Of a stretch of DNA of 64,000 nt, positions 10,001-18,910 are shown one piece after another. The stretch is from Hathewaya histolytica (GTDB lineage Bacteria > Bacillota > Clostridia > Clostridiales > Clostridiaceae): assembly GCF_901482605.1 (NCBI RefSeq), contig NZ_LR590481.1, forward strand, positions 930,001 to 994,000. The letters are read 5' to 3'. The position numbers were made by a program, and so were the translations under genes. Below the pieces are notes generated by a model, which was given only the letters and a program-made list of their open reading frames with translations, did not search any database and was not told where the DNA came from. Each line of letters opens with the position of its first letter. Position 1 is the first letter of the stretch.

Positions 10001-10800
10001 AAACTAAGTTAAAGGAAGTCATAGGACTTGAAGAGGTTAAGAATTTTATAAGAAGTCTTCAGGCTCAGCTTAAGATAAAAAATCAAAGGAAAGCTTTAGG
10101 ACTTCCTTCAGATCAATCTCAAACTCTCCATATGATATTTAAAGGTAATCCTGGTACAGGGAAAACTACTATCGCTCGAATTATAGGAGAAGTACTTTAT
10201 AACCTTGGAGTTTTAAATAGTAAGAAATTTATTGAAACAGATAGAAGTGGATTAGTTGCTGGATATGTTGGACAAACTGCTATAAAGACTAAAGAAAAGA
10301 TTGATTCTGCACTAGGTGGAATTTTATTTATTGATGAAGCCTATGCACTAGCTCAAGATGCAGAAAGTAGTAATGGTTTCGGTAGAGAAGCTATAGATAC
10401 ACTAGTTAAAGGTATGGATGATAACCGTGAAAATCTTTTGGTTATACTTGCAGGATATAGTGAAGATATGGATAGATTCTTGGAGGTAAATTCAGGACTA
10501 AAATCACGATTTGCTAATGTAATAGAATTTAAAGATTATTCGGTAGAAGATCTTTTAAATATTACTGACAATATATTTAAAGAAAAAGGCTATGTTATTA
10601 CTGAAGGTGCAAGAGTGAAGATGAGGAGTATATTTGAGCAAGCTTCAAAAGTTCAGGACTTTGGTAATGGAAGATATGTAAGAAACTTATTTGAAAAGAC
10701 TGTTCGAAATCAAGCTGTGAGACTTGGAAATATAGAACACCTAACTAAGGAACATCTAGTTACAATCGAAGAAGAAGATGTTTTAGAAGTTAGTTTATAG
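7075..10800 (+). CDS. Four-module AAA+ protein: degenerate ClpB-like plus three CbbX/SpoVK-like domains
   Basis: A 1241-residue protein starting at TTG behind a GGGGGG site. Residues ~45-105 are an Ala/Lys/Val-rich, probably helical stretch. Residues ~115-410 resemble the second AAA+ module of ClpB, but the P-loop reads GPKGSGRH (162-169, Arg for the catalytic Lys) and Walker B reads VVFDNFDKCH (223-232, DN for DE), so it is probably unable to hydrolyse ATP. Three CbbX/SpoVK-type modules follow, each with GNPGTGKTT (Lys at 484, 757 and 1030, exactly 273 residues apart) and LFIDEAY. CbbX-type AAA+ proteins remodel partner proteins; the partner here is unknown. The two downstream membrane-protein genes follow at 14 and 19 bp gaps and probably form an operon. 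SpoVK-type naming is family-level only. Confidence 0.85.
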   Translation: MTKNKSKKNVLNIKTLSRILFPEIQVVDYINEMGIVDRKVFKKDKKAVNNSVAKATSTVDKKVANATSNAGKHIGKTVSNTVKDTEKVVQNLGNTIVNLDCKPLEVNKTKLELDAAFQRVENTLSEYVLGQKEFLSKLSIAFKRPFAYGKTDGISNTIFITGPKGSGRHLSVKAITRFLKEENIFKKSGVFSLDLAKYKLEKDAENLFLDDLYSALYGQNQVVVFDNFDKCHSNVLDTITKLVIDEKVNLNRRYIDEMDHMVDVTGKGSLTLDTTDEILANGKYLIFITEKSEESIKTMFSSKFVERIYDIIQTVPLTREIISTIGRFILEEYKEKIQNNLGIVIRFQESVLNCVVNNCNKAYGAHALNDYIEENIYRPLVELELKGKLSNEKLYILSEDHNILVLEDNSGRTELSSVIKKIDIEGIEQLNKELESIIGLHNVKSFIRTLQDNIKVQNLRKSQGSKEAKLSLHMIFTGNPGTGKTTMARIMAKYLKALGYLSSGHLVEVSRNDLVGQYVGETAQKTTAKVNSAIGGILFIDEAYSLARDNNDIFGVEAVDSLVKAVEDNRDDLVVILAGYSKEMEDFLKTNSGLKSRFNYTVEFPDYTAKELLEISKIIAKQNGYEIHSDLNEEIIMLFESKQIKGINDSGNGRLARNIVEQAIANQSRRLSAMGEMNINKDEINKLTISDFGLDKKVDFNLEEELSKITGLNEVKSFIRGLEKQIIAKEKRRKLGINVESSQSLNMIFTGNPGTGKTTIARLVADLMKKMGILKSGQLIETDRSGLIGQYIGETTKKATEVFKSALGGVLFIDEAYALMSSENDPIGKEAVDVLVKLVEDYRGEVIVILAGYNKEMSEFLNTNSGLSSRFPLKVDFPDYNLDELLEIGKAMIKRKGFILAGNAEDELQDAINTSNKKGGAESGNGRLVRNIVEKAIRKQSSRIADMEEIDQKAVVLLTEEDFEAYVGQNNNFDLETKLKEVIGLEEVKNFIRSLQAQLKIKNQRKALGLPSDQSQTLHMIFKGNPGTGKTTIARIIGEVLYNLGVLNSKKFIETDRSGLVAGYVGQTAIKTKEKIDSALGGILFIDEAYALAQDAESSNGFGREAIDTLVKGMDDNRENLLVILAGYSEDMDRFLEVNSGLKSRFANVIEFKDYSVEDLLNITDNIFKEKGYVITEGARVKMRSIFEQASKVQDFGNGRYVRNLFEKTVRNQAVRLGNIEHLTKEHLVTIEEEDVLEVSL

Positions 10801-10814
10801 GGGAGGGTGACAAC

Positions 10815-11300
10815 ATGGATAAACTTTTAAAAGCTATAAGTAATTTAATAGCAATTATTTACGGGGTACTTTATATACCTATTATTTTAATGATATTAAT
10901 TTTTGCACCAATTAAGGGTATAGCAGATGGAGTTAAAATAATTCAAACAGGGTATACAGTAACAAACGACTATATTTCTTTAATTATAGCAATTTTAATA
11001 TTAACTTATATTTCACTTAGATTTAGAAATTTAAGAAAGATGTATGTTATGTTTCCTTCTTTATTTGAAACAATTAAATTTTTAACAATAACTAATTTAT
11101 TTGTAGCCCTTGGAGTAGAGGTGCTAAATTGGAGTTATATTACTTTAAATACTGGTAGACATAGGTTTGGAATAATAATATTTATAATTTCTTTAATACT
11201 TTGGAGAGTATTTATATCTGTTTATTATTCTAAAAATCCTATTGCAGACTTTATGCTAAGGGATGAAGAGAAAATGCAAAATTACAGCGAAGGGGTTTAG
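10815..11300 (+). CDS. Multi-pass membrane protein, unrecognised
   Basis: A 161-residue protein I do not recognise. It shows about four hydrophobic segments: residues ~8-30, ~50-68, ~85-105 and ~120-140. Polar loops are short, and the C-terminus (FMLRDEEKMQNYSEGV) is likely cytoplasmic. The start follows GGGAGGG, 14 bases after the stop of the AAA+ gene, so the two are almost certainly cotranscribed. Inference: a membrane partner or substrate of the AAA+ protein. Confidence 0.7.
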   Translation: MDKLLKAISNLIAIIYGVLYIPIILMILIFAPIKGIADGVKIIQTGYTVTNDYISLIIAILILTYISLRFRNLRKMYVMFPSLFETIKFLTITNLFVALGVEVLNWSYITLNTGRHRFGIIIFIISLILWRVFISVYYSKNPIADFMLRDEEKMQNYSEGV

Positions 11301-11319
11301 CTGGAAAGGAGATCATAAT

Positions 11320-11970
11320 ATGAAAAAGTTTAGAGAAGAAGAATTATCTGAAGAAATTGGAGTTTTTAGTGAACATGAAAGAACTAATATAATAGATGAA
11401 GCTGAAAAGAATATTAATGAAGAGAATTCATACAAAAGATTTGAAGAAAATGAAGAAAAAGATGCTTTTATAACTCCTTCTATGAAAAATTTTAGAAAGG
11501 TGATAGGTGTACTATTCTTACTTTTTATGGTTTATTTTGGGGCTTTAGCAAATAAAGTAGGTACTGCAAATTATAAAACAAATCTTGTATCAGGAAAGAC
11601 TGAGAATGTTAAGGTTGGAGATATGCTAAGCAAAGAAACACTTAAGCTAGAACCAAAAGACTTTTCAATAGAATCAGCCACGGGATATGGAAAAATAGAG
11701 CTTTCTATATGGAATTTTTCATCTAAAGAAGATGGAGATTATGTTCAAGTTTTTGTAGATGGATCCCCCCATACTGAACCTTTTGCAATTAGGCATAAGG
11801 CTGTAAAGATTGGAGTACCTGATAAAGGAGTAATTCAAGTAAGAGGAATAAGAGATGGGAGCAATAATGGAATAACTTACGCAGTTTTCTTTAATAAAAC
11901 AGGAGAAACTTATTTAAATACAGTTCCATTAAATGCATCAAATATCTATACTTTAAAAAATATAAAATAA
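11320..11970 (+). CDS. Single-pass membrane protein with extracytoplasmic domain, unrecognised
   Basis: A 216-residue protein with an acidic N-terminus (residues 1-50, rich in Glu and Asn), one transmembrane segment near residues 57-77 (VIGVLFLLFMVYFGALA), then a ~140-residue presumably extracytoplasmic domain that looks beta-rich (ELSIWNFSSKEDGDYVQVFV). I do not recognise the domain. The start at 11320 follows GGAAAGGAG; the in-frame ATG at 11263 lies inside the previous gene and lacks a site. Third gene of the AAA+ unit. No signal peptidase site was seen, so it is probably anchored. Confidence 0.7.
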   Translation: MKKFREEELSEEIGVFSEHERTNIIDEAEKNINEENSYKRFEENEEKDAFITPSMKNFRKVIGVLFLLFMVYFGALANKVGTANYKTNLVSGKTENVKVGDMLSKETLKLEPKDFSIESATGYGKIELSIWNFSSKEDGDYVQVFVDGSPHTEPFAIRHKAVKIGVPDKGVIQVRGIRDGSNNGITYAVFFNKTGETYLNTVPLNASNIYTLKNIK

Positions 11971-12014
11971 AAACATAATTAAGAGAAAGTAATTATTCTT
12001 TACCTTCATAAATA

Positions 12015-12041
12015 TTGACACCATCCTTTCAATAGTATAAA
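12015..12041 (+). promoter_or_regulatory. Candidate promoter of the cobalamin operon
   Basis: TTGACA at 12015-12020 and TATAAA at 12036-12041. The 15-nt spacer is short, so this is tentative. It lies ~58 nt before the riboswitch aptamer. Confidence 0.4.
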
Positions 12042-12098
12042 CTTGTTATATAAATTTATTTATACGAAATTTATAGAAATTTAAAACTAAATAACATG

Positions 12099-12250
12099 TT
12101 TTAGGTGCCTTTATAGGTGAAAAGGGAATGTGGTTAAAGTCCACAGCAGCCCCCGCTACTGTAAATGAGGACAAACCTTGCAATGCCACTCATAAGATGA
12201 GGAAGGGTAAGGGGAGGAAGATTCATAAGTCAGGAGACCTGCCTAAAAGT
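12099..12250 (+). promoter_or_regulatory. Cobalamin riboswitch
   Basis: An adenosylcobalamin-class aptamer. It opens with TTTTAGGTGCC, contains the conserved core GCAGCCCCCGCTACTGT, and closes with the B12 box AGTCAGGAGACCTGCC (12228-12243). TTTTAGG near the 5' end pairs with CCTAAAA at the 3' end (P1). It is followed by further hairpins and a terminator upstream of cbiK, so cobalamin binding is expected to cause premature termination of the operon. Confidence 0.95.
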
Positions 12251-12342
12251 TTTAGATTAGGAGCATTCGGAGGGAAATGCAAATCTAAGATATGAAATGT
12301 TAAATATTCTGTATATAAAAGGCATAGCATATTGAAAGATAC

Positions 12343-12369
12343 TCTCGGCTCTAAAGGGCCGAGTTTTTT
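12343..12369 (+). terminator. Riboswitch-controlled terminator
   Basis: CTCGGC/GCCGAG stem followed by TTTTTTT. It lies ~95 nt after the aptamer and ~40 nt before cbiK, so it serves as the expression platform. A competing hairpin (TTAGATT with AATCTAA, ~12256-12290) lies between them. Confidence 0.88.
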
Positions 12370-12406
12370 TATTTAATAAAACATATAATTTAAGGAGGGC
12401 TTTTCT

Positions 12407-13240
12407 TTGAAAAAGGCTATTTTAGTTGTAAGCTTTGGAACTAGTTATGAGGACACAAGAAAGTTGACTATTGAGGCTATTGAAAATAGGGTAAAAGAAA
12501 CTTACGGTGATTATGAAGTGAGACGTGCTTTTACTTCTCATATTATAATTAGAAAACTTAAAAGAGTTTATGATATGCATGTGGACACTCCAGAGGAAGC
12601 ATTAGAAAAGCTTAACAATGAAGGTTTTGAAGAAGTTATAGTCCAACCTCTTCATTTAATACCTGGTGTAGAATTTGATTATATTAAGAAAATATTAACT
12701 CATGGTTATAAAGATGCCTTTAAGAGAATAGAAATTGGAAGACCTCTAATATACTTTAAGGGTGAGGAAGAAGGCCATCCAGATGATTACACTCTTATGG
12801 TAGATGCCATAAAAGAGCAAATTAAAGATCATAAAAACATCCTTTTCATGGGTCACGGTACTGCTCATTATTCTAATGCAGTATACTCTTGTTTTCAATG
12901 TGTGCTTCATGATGAGGGCATAAGAAATGTTTATATTGCAAACGTAGAAGGCTATCCTTATATAAACACAGCTTTAGAGCGTATGAAGGTTGATGGGGTA
13001 AAGGAAGTTACTTTAATGCCATTTATGTTAGTTGCAGGAGATCATGCTCAAAATGATATGGCTGGTGATGATGAAGACTCTTACAAGTCAATTTTAGAAG
13101 CAGAGGGAATGAAGGTTAATATCTATATGCACGGTCTTGGTGAGAATAAAAAGATTCAAGACTTATACCTTCAACATTTAGATGATGCTATAGAAGGAAG
13201 ATATAAAGAACTTGGAAAAAACCAAAAGGGAATGAAGTAA
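12407..13240 (+). CDS. cbiK: Sirohydrochlorin cobaltochelatase
   Basis: A 277-residue CbiK-type class II chelatase that inserts Co2+ into sirohydrochlorin, the entry step of the anaerobic cobalamin pathway. Metal-ligand histidines are visible: H150 in FMGHGTAHYSN and H213 in LVAGDHAQNDM, close to H145 and H207 of the Salmonella enzyme. The N-terminus AILVVSFGTSYEDTRKLTI is diagnostic. It starts at TTG behind AAGGAGGG; no signal peptide, so cytoplasmic. First gene after the cobalamin riboswitch, hence probably repressed when cobalamin is plentiful. Confidence 0.96.
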   Translation: MKKAILVVSFGTSYEDTRKLTIEAIENRVKETYGDYEVRRAFTSHIIIRKLKRVYDMHVDTPEEALEKLNNEGFEEVIVQPLHLIPGVEFDYIKKILTHGYKDAFKRIEIGRPLIYFKGEEEGHPDDYTLMVDAIKEQIKDHKNILFMGHGTAHYSNAVYSCFQCVLHDEGIRNVYIANVEGYPYINTALERMKVDGVKEVTLMPFMLVAGDHAQNDMAGDDEDSYKSILEAEGMKVNIYMHGLGENKKIQDLYLQHLDDAIEGRYKELGKNQKGMK

Positions 13241-13324
13241 AGTATTTAATATAGAAAGTTAAATATAATTAATAAGGGAAAATAATTAAAGTGAGATAGA
13301 ATTAAATCGGGAGATGAATTTCAT

Positions 13325-14839
13325 ATGGCAAGAATAATGTTTCAAGGTACTGGTTCTTCAGTTGGTAAGAGTATTTTAGTTACTGCTCTTTGTAGAATAT
13401 TAAAACAGGATGGTTATAAAGTGGTTCCTTTTAAATCTCAAAATATGAGCCTTAATTCTTATATAACACTAGACGGTAAGGAAATGGGAAGAGCTCAGGT
13501 ACTTCAAGCTTATGCTTGTGGTATGGAACCAGAGGCATTTATGAATCCTATTTTACTTAAACCTACAGGGGACAAAAATTGTCAGGTTATTGTAAATGGT
13601 AAAGTTCATTGTAATTGCACAGCCATGGAATATCATAAAATGAAACCTCAATTTAGCAAAATGCTAAAGGAACAGTTCGAGGAAATGGAAAAGGAATATG
13701 ACGTAGTTGTAATGGAGGGTGCTGGTAGTCCTGCAGAAATTAATCTAAGAGATAATGACATTGTAAATATGGGTATGGCAGAACTTGTAGACGCACCAGT
13801 TCTTTTAATTGGTGATATAGATAAGGGTGGAGTATTTGCATCACTTGCTGGAACCATGGTTTTATTTAATGAAGAGGAGAAAAAAAGGGTTAAGGGAACT
13901 ATTATAAACAAGTTTAGAGGAGATGTAGAAATTCTAAAACCAGGACTAACTATGCTTGAAGATATTATAAAAGTTCCTACTTTAGGTGTAGTTCCTTATT
14001 TCCGTTTGGCTCTAGAAGATGAAGATGGAGCAGTAAAATTAAATAAAAAGGTTACAGCACCTATTGATATTGCGGCTATTAGACTTCCTCATGTATCTAA
14101 CTTTACAGATTTAGATGCTTTAAAAATAGAAGAGGATGTATCTGTTAGATTTGTAGAGGGACCAGAGGAATTTGGAGAACCAGACCTAGTTGTAATATTA
14201 GGTAGTAAAAACACCATAGAGGATTTAAATGTTATAAGAGAAAGTGGACTTGAACATAAGATTAAAGCTTACGGAGACAATGATGGTATGTTAATTGGAA
14301 TCTGTGGCGGATATCAGATGTTAGGTAAAACTTTAAAGGACCCTTATCACACTGAATCTTCTATAGAAGAAATAGAAGGAATGGGACTTTTAGATATAGA
14401 AACAGTATTTGAAAAGGAAAAGGTAACTACAAGAGTTAAAGCATCTAATAAAGATTCTTATAGTTCTAACTCTATTTTTAATGGATTTAAGGGTGAAGTT
14501 TATGGCTATGAAATCCATATGGGAATTTGTAATTATGGAAAAGAAGCAACTCCACTATTTAATATCTATGAGAGGAATGGACTTAGCACAGAATGTGGTG
14601 ATGGAGCTATAAATTCTAAGGGAAATATTATGGGAACTTATATCCATGGTATTTTTGATGGAGTTAGTTTTAGAGAAAATTTAGTAAACATTCTAAGAGT
14701 GAACAAAGGTATAGAGCCTAAAAAGTCTGAGATATATGAAAACATAAGAGAAAGAGAGCTAGATAAACTTGCAGATTTAGTTAGAAGCTCTTTAGATATG
14801 GACAAAGTATATGAAATTATAGAACAGAGTAAAAAATAA
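13325..14839 (+). CDS. cobQ: Cobyric acid synthase
   Basis: A 504-residue glutamine-dependent amidotransferase (CobQ/CbiP) that amidates side chains b, d, e and g of adenosylcobyrinic a,c-diamide. The N-terminal dethiobiotin synthetase-like ATPase domain carries GTGSSVGKS (~residues 8-16). The C-terminal class I glutamine amidotransferase domain carries the nucleophile C327 in GICGGYQML and H441 in GTYIHGIFD. Length is normal. The gap of 84 bp after cbiK is the largest among the early genes but no terminator lies in it. Confidence 0.95.
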   Translation: MARIMFQGTGSSVGKSILVTALCRILKQDGYKVVPFKSQNMSLNSYITLDGKEMGRAQVLQAYACGMEPEAFMNPILLKPTGDKNCQVIVNGKVHCNCTAMEYHKMKPQFSKMLKEQFEEMEKEYDVVVMEGAGSPAEINLRDNDIVNMGMAELVDAPVLLIGDIDKGGVFASLAGTMVLFNEEEKKRVKGTIINKFRGDVEILKPGLTMLEDIIKVPTLGVVPYFRLALEDEDGAVKLNKKVTAPIDIAAIRLPHVSNFTDLDALKIEEDVSVRFVEGPEEFGEPDLVVILGSKNTIEDLNVIRESGLEHKIKAYGDNDGMLIGICGGYQMLGKTLKDPYHTESSIEEIEGMGLLDIETVFEKEKVTTRVKASNKDSYSSNSIFNGFKGEVYGYEIHMGICNYGKEATPLFNIYERNGLSTECGDGAINSKGNIMGTYIHGIFDGVSFRENLVNILRVNKGIEPKKSEIYENIRERELDKLADLVRSSLDMDKVYEIIEQSKK

Positions 14840-14854
14840 GGAAGTCGATAATAT

Positions 14855-15820
14855 ATGTTATATGCTTTAGATATTGTTCTTGCAGTTATTCTTGATTGGA
14901 TTGTGGGAGATCCTTATGGATTTCCTCATCCTGTAATATACATAGGTAAACTTATATCCTATCTTCAAAAAAAAGGTAGGGCATTATGTAAAAGTAATAA
15001 TGGGCTTAAAGCTTTTGGCGGACTTATTGTAATTATAGTAAGTACAGCTAGCTTTTTAATTCCTTTTATAATTCTTTATTTTACAAGGAATATATTATTG
15101 CTTCATCATATATTAAATATTTTAATTCTTTGGACTACTATTGCTTGTAAGTGTTTAAAAAATGAAGCAGTAAAGGTTTATGATGAACTTAGTAAAAATG
15201 ATTTAAAAGAGGCTAGAGTTAAGCTTTCATATATAGTGGGAAGAGAAACTAAAGATCTTTCAGAGCATGAGGTTATAAGGGCAGATGTTGAAACTGTTGC
15301 TGAAAACACAGCAGATGGAGTTATTGCTCCTATATTTTATGCTATGATTGGTGGTCCTTATGGAGCAGCTTTTGCCATGATGTATAAGGGTATTAATACC
15401 ATGGATTCTATGCTTGGCTATCTTACTGAAAAATATAAATACATAGGATTTTTTCCAGCTACAGTAGATGATGTGTTTAACTTTATTCCGGCTAGAATTA
15501 CAGGAGTACTAATAGGATTGTGTGCACCTTTAGTTAATGGAAATATCATAGAAAGCTTAAAGATTATGATTCGTGATAGAAAAAATCATAAAAGTCCTAA
15601 TTGTGCTTATCCGGAAGGGGCAGCAGCTGGAGCTATGAAAATTCAATTAGGTGGTACTAATACTTATTTTGGTGAAGTTATTTATAAACCAACTATAGGC
15701 GATAAGATTAAAGAGCTTTCAAAGGATAGCATAATTCAATGTGTAAGACTTATGTATGGTTCAGAAGCTTTACTAGTTTTCATTTATTTAACTATAATAT
15801 TAATTTGGAGGGGATTATAG
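14855..15820 (+). CDS. cbiB: Adenosylcobinamide-phosphate synthase
   Basis: A 321-residue CbiB/CobD-type integral membrane enzyme that attaches aminopropanol (phosphate) to cobyric acid. It has several hydrophobic segments (~1-20, ~55-78, ~85-100, ~290-315) and family-typical stretches GDPYGFPHPVIYIGKLI and ENTADGVIAPIFYAMIGGP. It starts 15 bp after cobQ, and its stop codon overlaps the GTG of the next gene, which makes the aminopropanol phosphate precursor, so the pair is translationally close. Confidence 0.95.
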   Translation: MLYALDIVLAVILDWIVGDPYGFPHPVIYIGKLISYLQKKGRALCKSNNGLKAFGGLIVIIVSTASFLIPFIILYFTRNILLLHHILNILILWTTIACKCLKNEAVKVYDELSKNDLKEARVKLSYIVGRETKDLSEHEVIRADVETVAENTADGVIAPIFYAMIGGPYGAAFAMMYKGINTMDSMLGYLTEKYKYIGFFPATVDDVFNFIPARITGVLIGLCAPLVNGNIIESLKIMIRDRKNHKSPNCAYPEGAAAGAMKIQLGGTNTYFGEVIYKPTIGDKIKELSKDSIIQCVRLMYGSEALLVFIYLTIILIWRGL

Positions 15821-16890
15821 TGATACATGGTGGCGATGTATATACTCATGGTTTTATGGAAGGGCGAAAAATTATAGACTTTAGTTCTAACATAAATCCA
15901 CTTGGTGTTCCCAAAAGTTTTATAGAACATTTAAATGAGGGATTAGAATCTTTGGTACGCTATCCAGATATTAATTATAGAAGGCTTAAAAACTCCCTTT
16001 CTAATTATTTGAATGTAAAAGAAGATAAAATACTCTTAGGTAATGGGGCAGCAGAGCTTTTAGATTTATCCATAAGTCTTTTAAAGTCAGTAACCCTATT
16101 AGTTCCCTCCTTTGCAGAATATGAACTTAGTGCTAAAAAGCACAATGTTTCTTTAAGTTACGTTTATTTTAAAGAAGAGAAGCTTAAGGAAGAGAAATCA
16201 CATAGATTTTATGTAGACTATGATGAGGTTTTAGAAGGCCTAAAAAACACAGAGGGTATTATAATTGCAAACCCTAATAATCCTAATGGTTCAATTATAG
16301 ACAAAGATAAATTTAAAATTATTTTAGACTATGCAGAAGCACATGACAAAATTATTATAATTGATGAAGCTTTTATTGAATTTACAGGAAGTAAGACTCA
16401 TAGTTTATGTTCTTTTGTAGATGAGTATAATTGTATTTTTATAGTTAGAGCTTTAACTAAATTTTTCGGTATGCCAGGTATTAGACTTGGTTATGCCGTA
16501 ACTTCTAATGTAGAATTTAAAAATAAAATATTAGAAAAGCAAAACCCATGGAATATAAATTCCTTTGCAGAGGTTGCAGGAACTTATGTGCTTTGGGATA
16601 ATGAGTATATAGAAAAATCCTTAATATGGGTTCAATCTGAAAAATCTTATATGGATAAAGTTTTAAAAGAGATAGACTTTATAGAGAAAGTTTATATAAC
16701 TTATGGTAATTTTGTTTTAGTTAAGTTAAAAGGTTTAACAGCAGAAGAATTATATGAAAAGATGCTTAAGAATGATATATTAATTAGAAGGGCAGATAAC
16801 TATAAAGGATTAGATAATCATTATGTTAGATTTGCAGTAAAAGATAGAGAAAATAACGAAATTTTAATTAATACTTTAAAGTCACTTTAA
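15820..16890 (+). CDS. cobD: L-threonine-O-3-phosphate decarboxylase
   Basis: A 356-residue PLP-dependent fold type I enzyme (Salmonella CobD type) that makes (R)-1-amino-2-propanol phosphate for the CbiB step. The PLP lysine is K214 in RALTKFFGMPGIRLGY (K216 in Salmonella). N-terminal IHGGDVYTHG and SSNINPLGVPKS are typical. The start is the GTG at 15820, overlapping the cbiB stop by one base and preceded by GGAGGGG; an open frame extends further upstream inside cbiB but adds residues foreign to the family. Confidence 0.94.
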   Translation: MIHGGDVYTHGFMEGRKIIDFSSNINPLGVPKSFIEHLNEGLESLVRYPDINYRRLKNSLSNYLNVKEDKILLGNGAAELLDLSISLLKSVTLLVPSFAEYELSAKKHNVSLSYVYFKEEKLKEEKSHRFYVDYDEVLEGLKNTEGIIIANPNNPNGSIIDKDKFKIILDYAEAHDKIIIIDEAFIEFTGSKTHSLCSFVDEYNCIFIVRALTKFFGMPGIRLGYAVTSNVEFKNKILEKQNPWNINSFAEVAGTYVLWDNEYIEKSLIWVQSEKSYMDKVLKEIDFIEKVYITYGNFVLVKLKGLTAEELYEKMLKNDILIRRADNYKGLDNHYVRFAVKDRENNEILINTLKSL

Positions 16891-16905
16891 ATAAGGAGGG
16901 GTTAC

Positions 16906-18234
16906 ATGAAGGCTATAGTTCTTTCATCTAACAGTAGCGGTGGAGGAAAGACCACCTTGACTTTAGGACTTTTAAAAGCTTTAAAGAATAGGAAGTACAA
17001 GGTTCAGGGATATAAGGTTGGACCTGATTATATAGATCCTGCTTTTCATAGTAAAATTACAGGAATACCTTCAAGAAATCTAGACCTTTTCCTAATGGGA
17101 GAGAATGGAGTTAAGGCAAGTTTTTCAAGAGGAACTGGCAACTTAGGAGTAGTTGAAGGGGTTATGGGATTTTATGATGGAAAAGGCATAGATACTAGTT
17201 ATTCGACTTATGAAGTTGCAAAGACTTTAAAGCTTCCTACAGTGCTTGTAATAGCACCTAAGGCACAGGTTGCAACTTTATGTGCAGAAATTAATGGTAT
17301 TCTAAATTTTAGAGATGCTTCTATTAAAGGTGTTATTCTAAACAATATTAGCAGTAGCTACTATACTCTTTTAAAGGCTGCCATAGAAGCAAATTGTAAT
17401 ATTAAAGTCTTTGGATACTTACCCAAAGATGAGAGTCTTAAACTTGAAAGTAGGCACCTAGGATTAGTTCAGAGTAGTGAAATTGAAAATTTAGAAGAAA
17501 AGATACAACATTGCGCGACTCTTTTAGAAGAGCATGTAGATATAGATTCTCTTTTAGGAGAGTTTAAAGAAACAGAGAAATATGAAGATGATTTTCATAT
17601 AGAAAATAAAAATATTAAAATTGCAGTAGCTTATGATAAAGCTTTTAGCTTTTATTATAGAGAAAACTTAGAACTTTTAGAAGAGGCTGGCACAGTTATA
17701 TATTTCAGTCCGCTAAAGGATTCTAATCTTCCAGAGGATATAGATTTTCTATATTTAGGTGGAGGGTATCCAGAGGTGTTTTATGATGAACTTTCTAAAA
17801 ATACTTCTATGTTAAATTCTATTAAAAATGCCTTAGATTCAGGCCTTAGAGCTTATGCAGAATGTGGAGGCATGATGTATCTTACAAAATGCATATTTAA
17901 AGATGAAAATGAAGAGGAAAAGTCACCATTAGTTAGTTTTTTTAATGGAAATGCTTACATGACAAAAAGACTTCAAAACTTTGGATATGCAGAGATTGAA
18001 ATTGGGGAAGAAAATAACATATTACCTAAGGGAATTCAAATAAACTGTCATGAGTTCCATAAATCTTTTGTGAATAATAGTGAAAAAACCATATATAAAG
18101 TTAGAAAACAGAGCTTTAGTGGGAGAGAAAAGATTTGGACTTGTGGTTATGTAAAAAATAATACCCTAGGTGCGTATGCTCATATACATTTCTTTGGAAG
18201 CATTGATTTTTTAAATTCTTTATTAGAAAAATAG
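16906..18234 (+). CDS. cbiA: Cobyrinic acid a,c-diamide synthase
   Basis: A 442-residue CbiA that amidates the a and c carboxylates using glutamine and ATP. The N-terminal P-loop NSSGGGKTTLTLGLL starts near residue 9. The C-terminal glutamine amidotransferase domain has C320 in AYAECGGMMYL. It starts 15 bp after cobD behind AAGGAGGGG. Cytoplasmic; normal length. Confidence 0.95.
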   Translation: MKAIVLSSNSSGGGKTTLTLGLLKALKNRKYKVQGYKVGPDYIDPAFHSKITGIPSRNLDLFLMGENGVKASFSRGTGNLGVVEGVMGFYDGKGIDTSYSTYEVAKTLKLPTVLVIAPKAQVATLCAEINGILNFRDASIKGVILNNISSSYYTLLKAAIEANCNIKVFGYLPKDESLKLESRHLGLVQSSEIENLEEKIQHCATLLEEHVDIDSLLGEFKETEKYEDDFHIENKNIKIAVAYDKAFSFYYRENLELLEEAGTVIYFSPLKDSNLPEDIDFLYLGGGYPEVFYDELSKNTSMLNSIKNALDSGLRAYAECGGMMYLTKCIFKDENEEEKSPLVSFFNGNAYMTKRLQNFGYAEIEIGEENNILPKGIQINCHEFHKSFVNNSEKTIYKVRKQSFSGREKIWTCGYVKNNTLGAYAHIHFFGSIDFLNSLLEK

Positions 18235-18267
18235 TAATTTTATGTTCAAACTAAAGGAGAGAAAAGA

Positions 18268-18894
18268 ATGGATTATATAAAAGTTCCTATGGATATTGAA
18301 AAGAGAAGTTTTGAAATAATTGGCGAGGAAATGGGTCCCCACAATTTCGATGAAAGAGAGCTTTCAATTATAAAAAGAACTATTCATACTACAGCAGATT
18401 TTGAATATAAAGATATAACTTATATTAGAGAAGGGTCTATAGATTCTGCCCTTGAAACTCTAAAAGAGGGTGTTACAATTTACACTGATACAAAAATGGC
18501 TCTATCTGGTATAAATAAGAAAGCATTAGAAAAACTTAATTGTAAAGTTGTATGTTATGTAAGTGAGCCAGAAGTTGCGGCTATTGCAAAAGAAAGAGGA
18601 GTAACTCGTTCTATGGCAGCTGTTGAAAAAGCAGTAGAAGATGGAACTGAGATATTTGTATTTGGAAATGCACCAACAGCTTTATTTAGATTAAAAGAGC
18701 TTATAGAAGAAGGAAAAGCAAAGCCGAGTTTTGTAGTAGGAGCTCCTATTGGATTTGTGGGTGCTGCAGAATCTAAAGAAGAATTTGAAAAATTAGATAT
18801 GCCTATGATTACTATAAGAGGAAGAAAAGGTGGAAGTACTGTAGCAGCTGCAATTATGAATGCTTTGATGTACATGATAGTTAAAAGAGACTAA
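18268..18894 (+). CDS. cbiC: Cobalt-precorrin-8 methylmutase
   Basis: A 208-residue CbiC that moves the C11 methyl group to C12, forming cobyrinic acid. Family features: RTIHTTADFEYKDI, containing the catalytic-type His, and the C-terminal VVGAPIGFVGAAESKE. Start behind AAAGGAGAG. Normal length and no oddity. Confidence 0.95.
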   Translation: MDYIKVPMDIEKRSFEIIGEEMGPHNFDERELSIIKRTIHTTADFEYKDITYIREGSIDSALETLKEGVTIYTDTKMALSGINKKALEKLNCKVVCYVSEPEVAAIAKERGVTRSMAAVEKAVEDGTEIFVFGNAPTALFRLKELIEEGKAKPSFVVGAPIGFVGAAESKEEFEKLDMPMITIRGRKGGSTVAAAIMNALMYMIVKRD

Positions 18895-18910
18895 TTTTTA
18901 GGAGAAAAAC

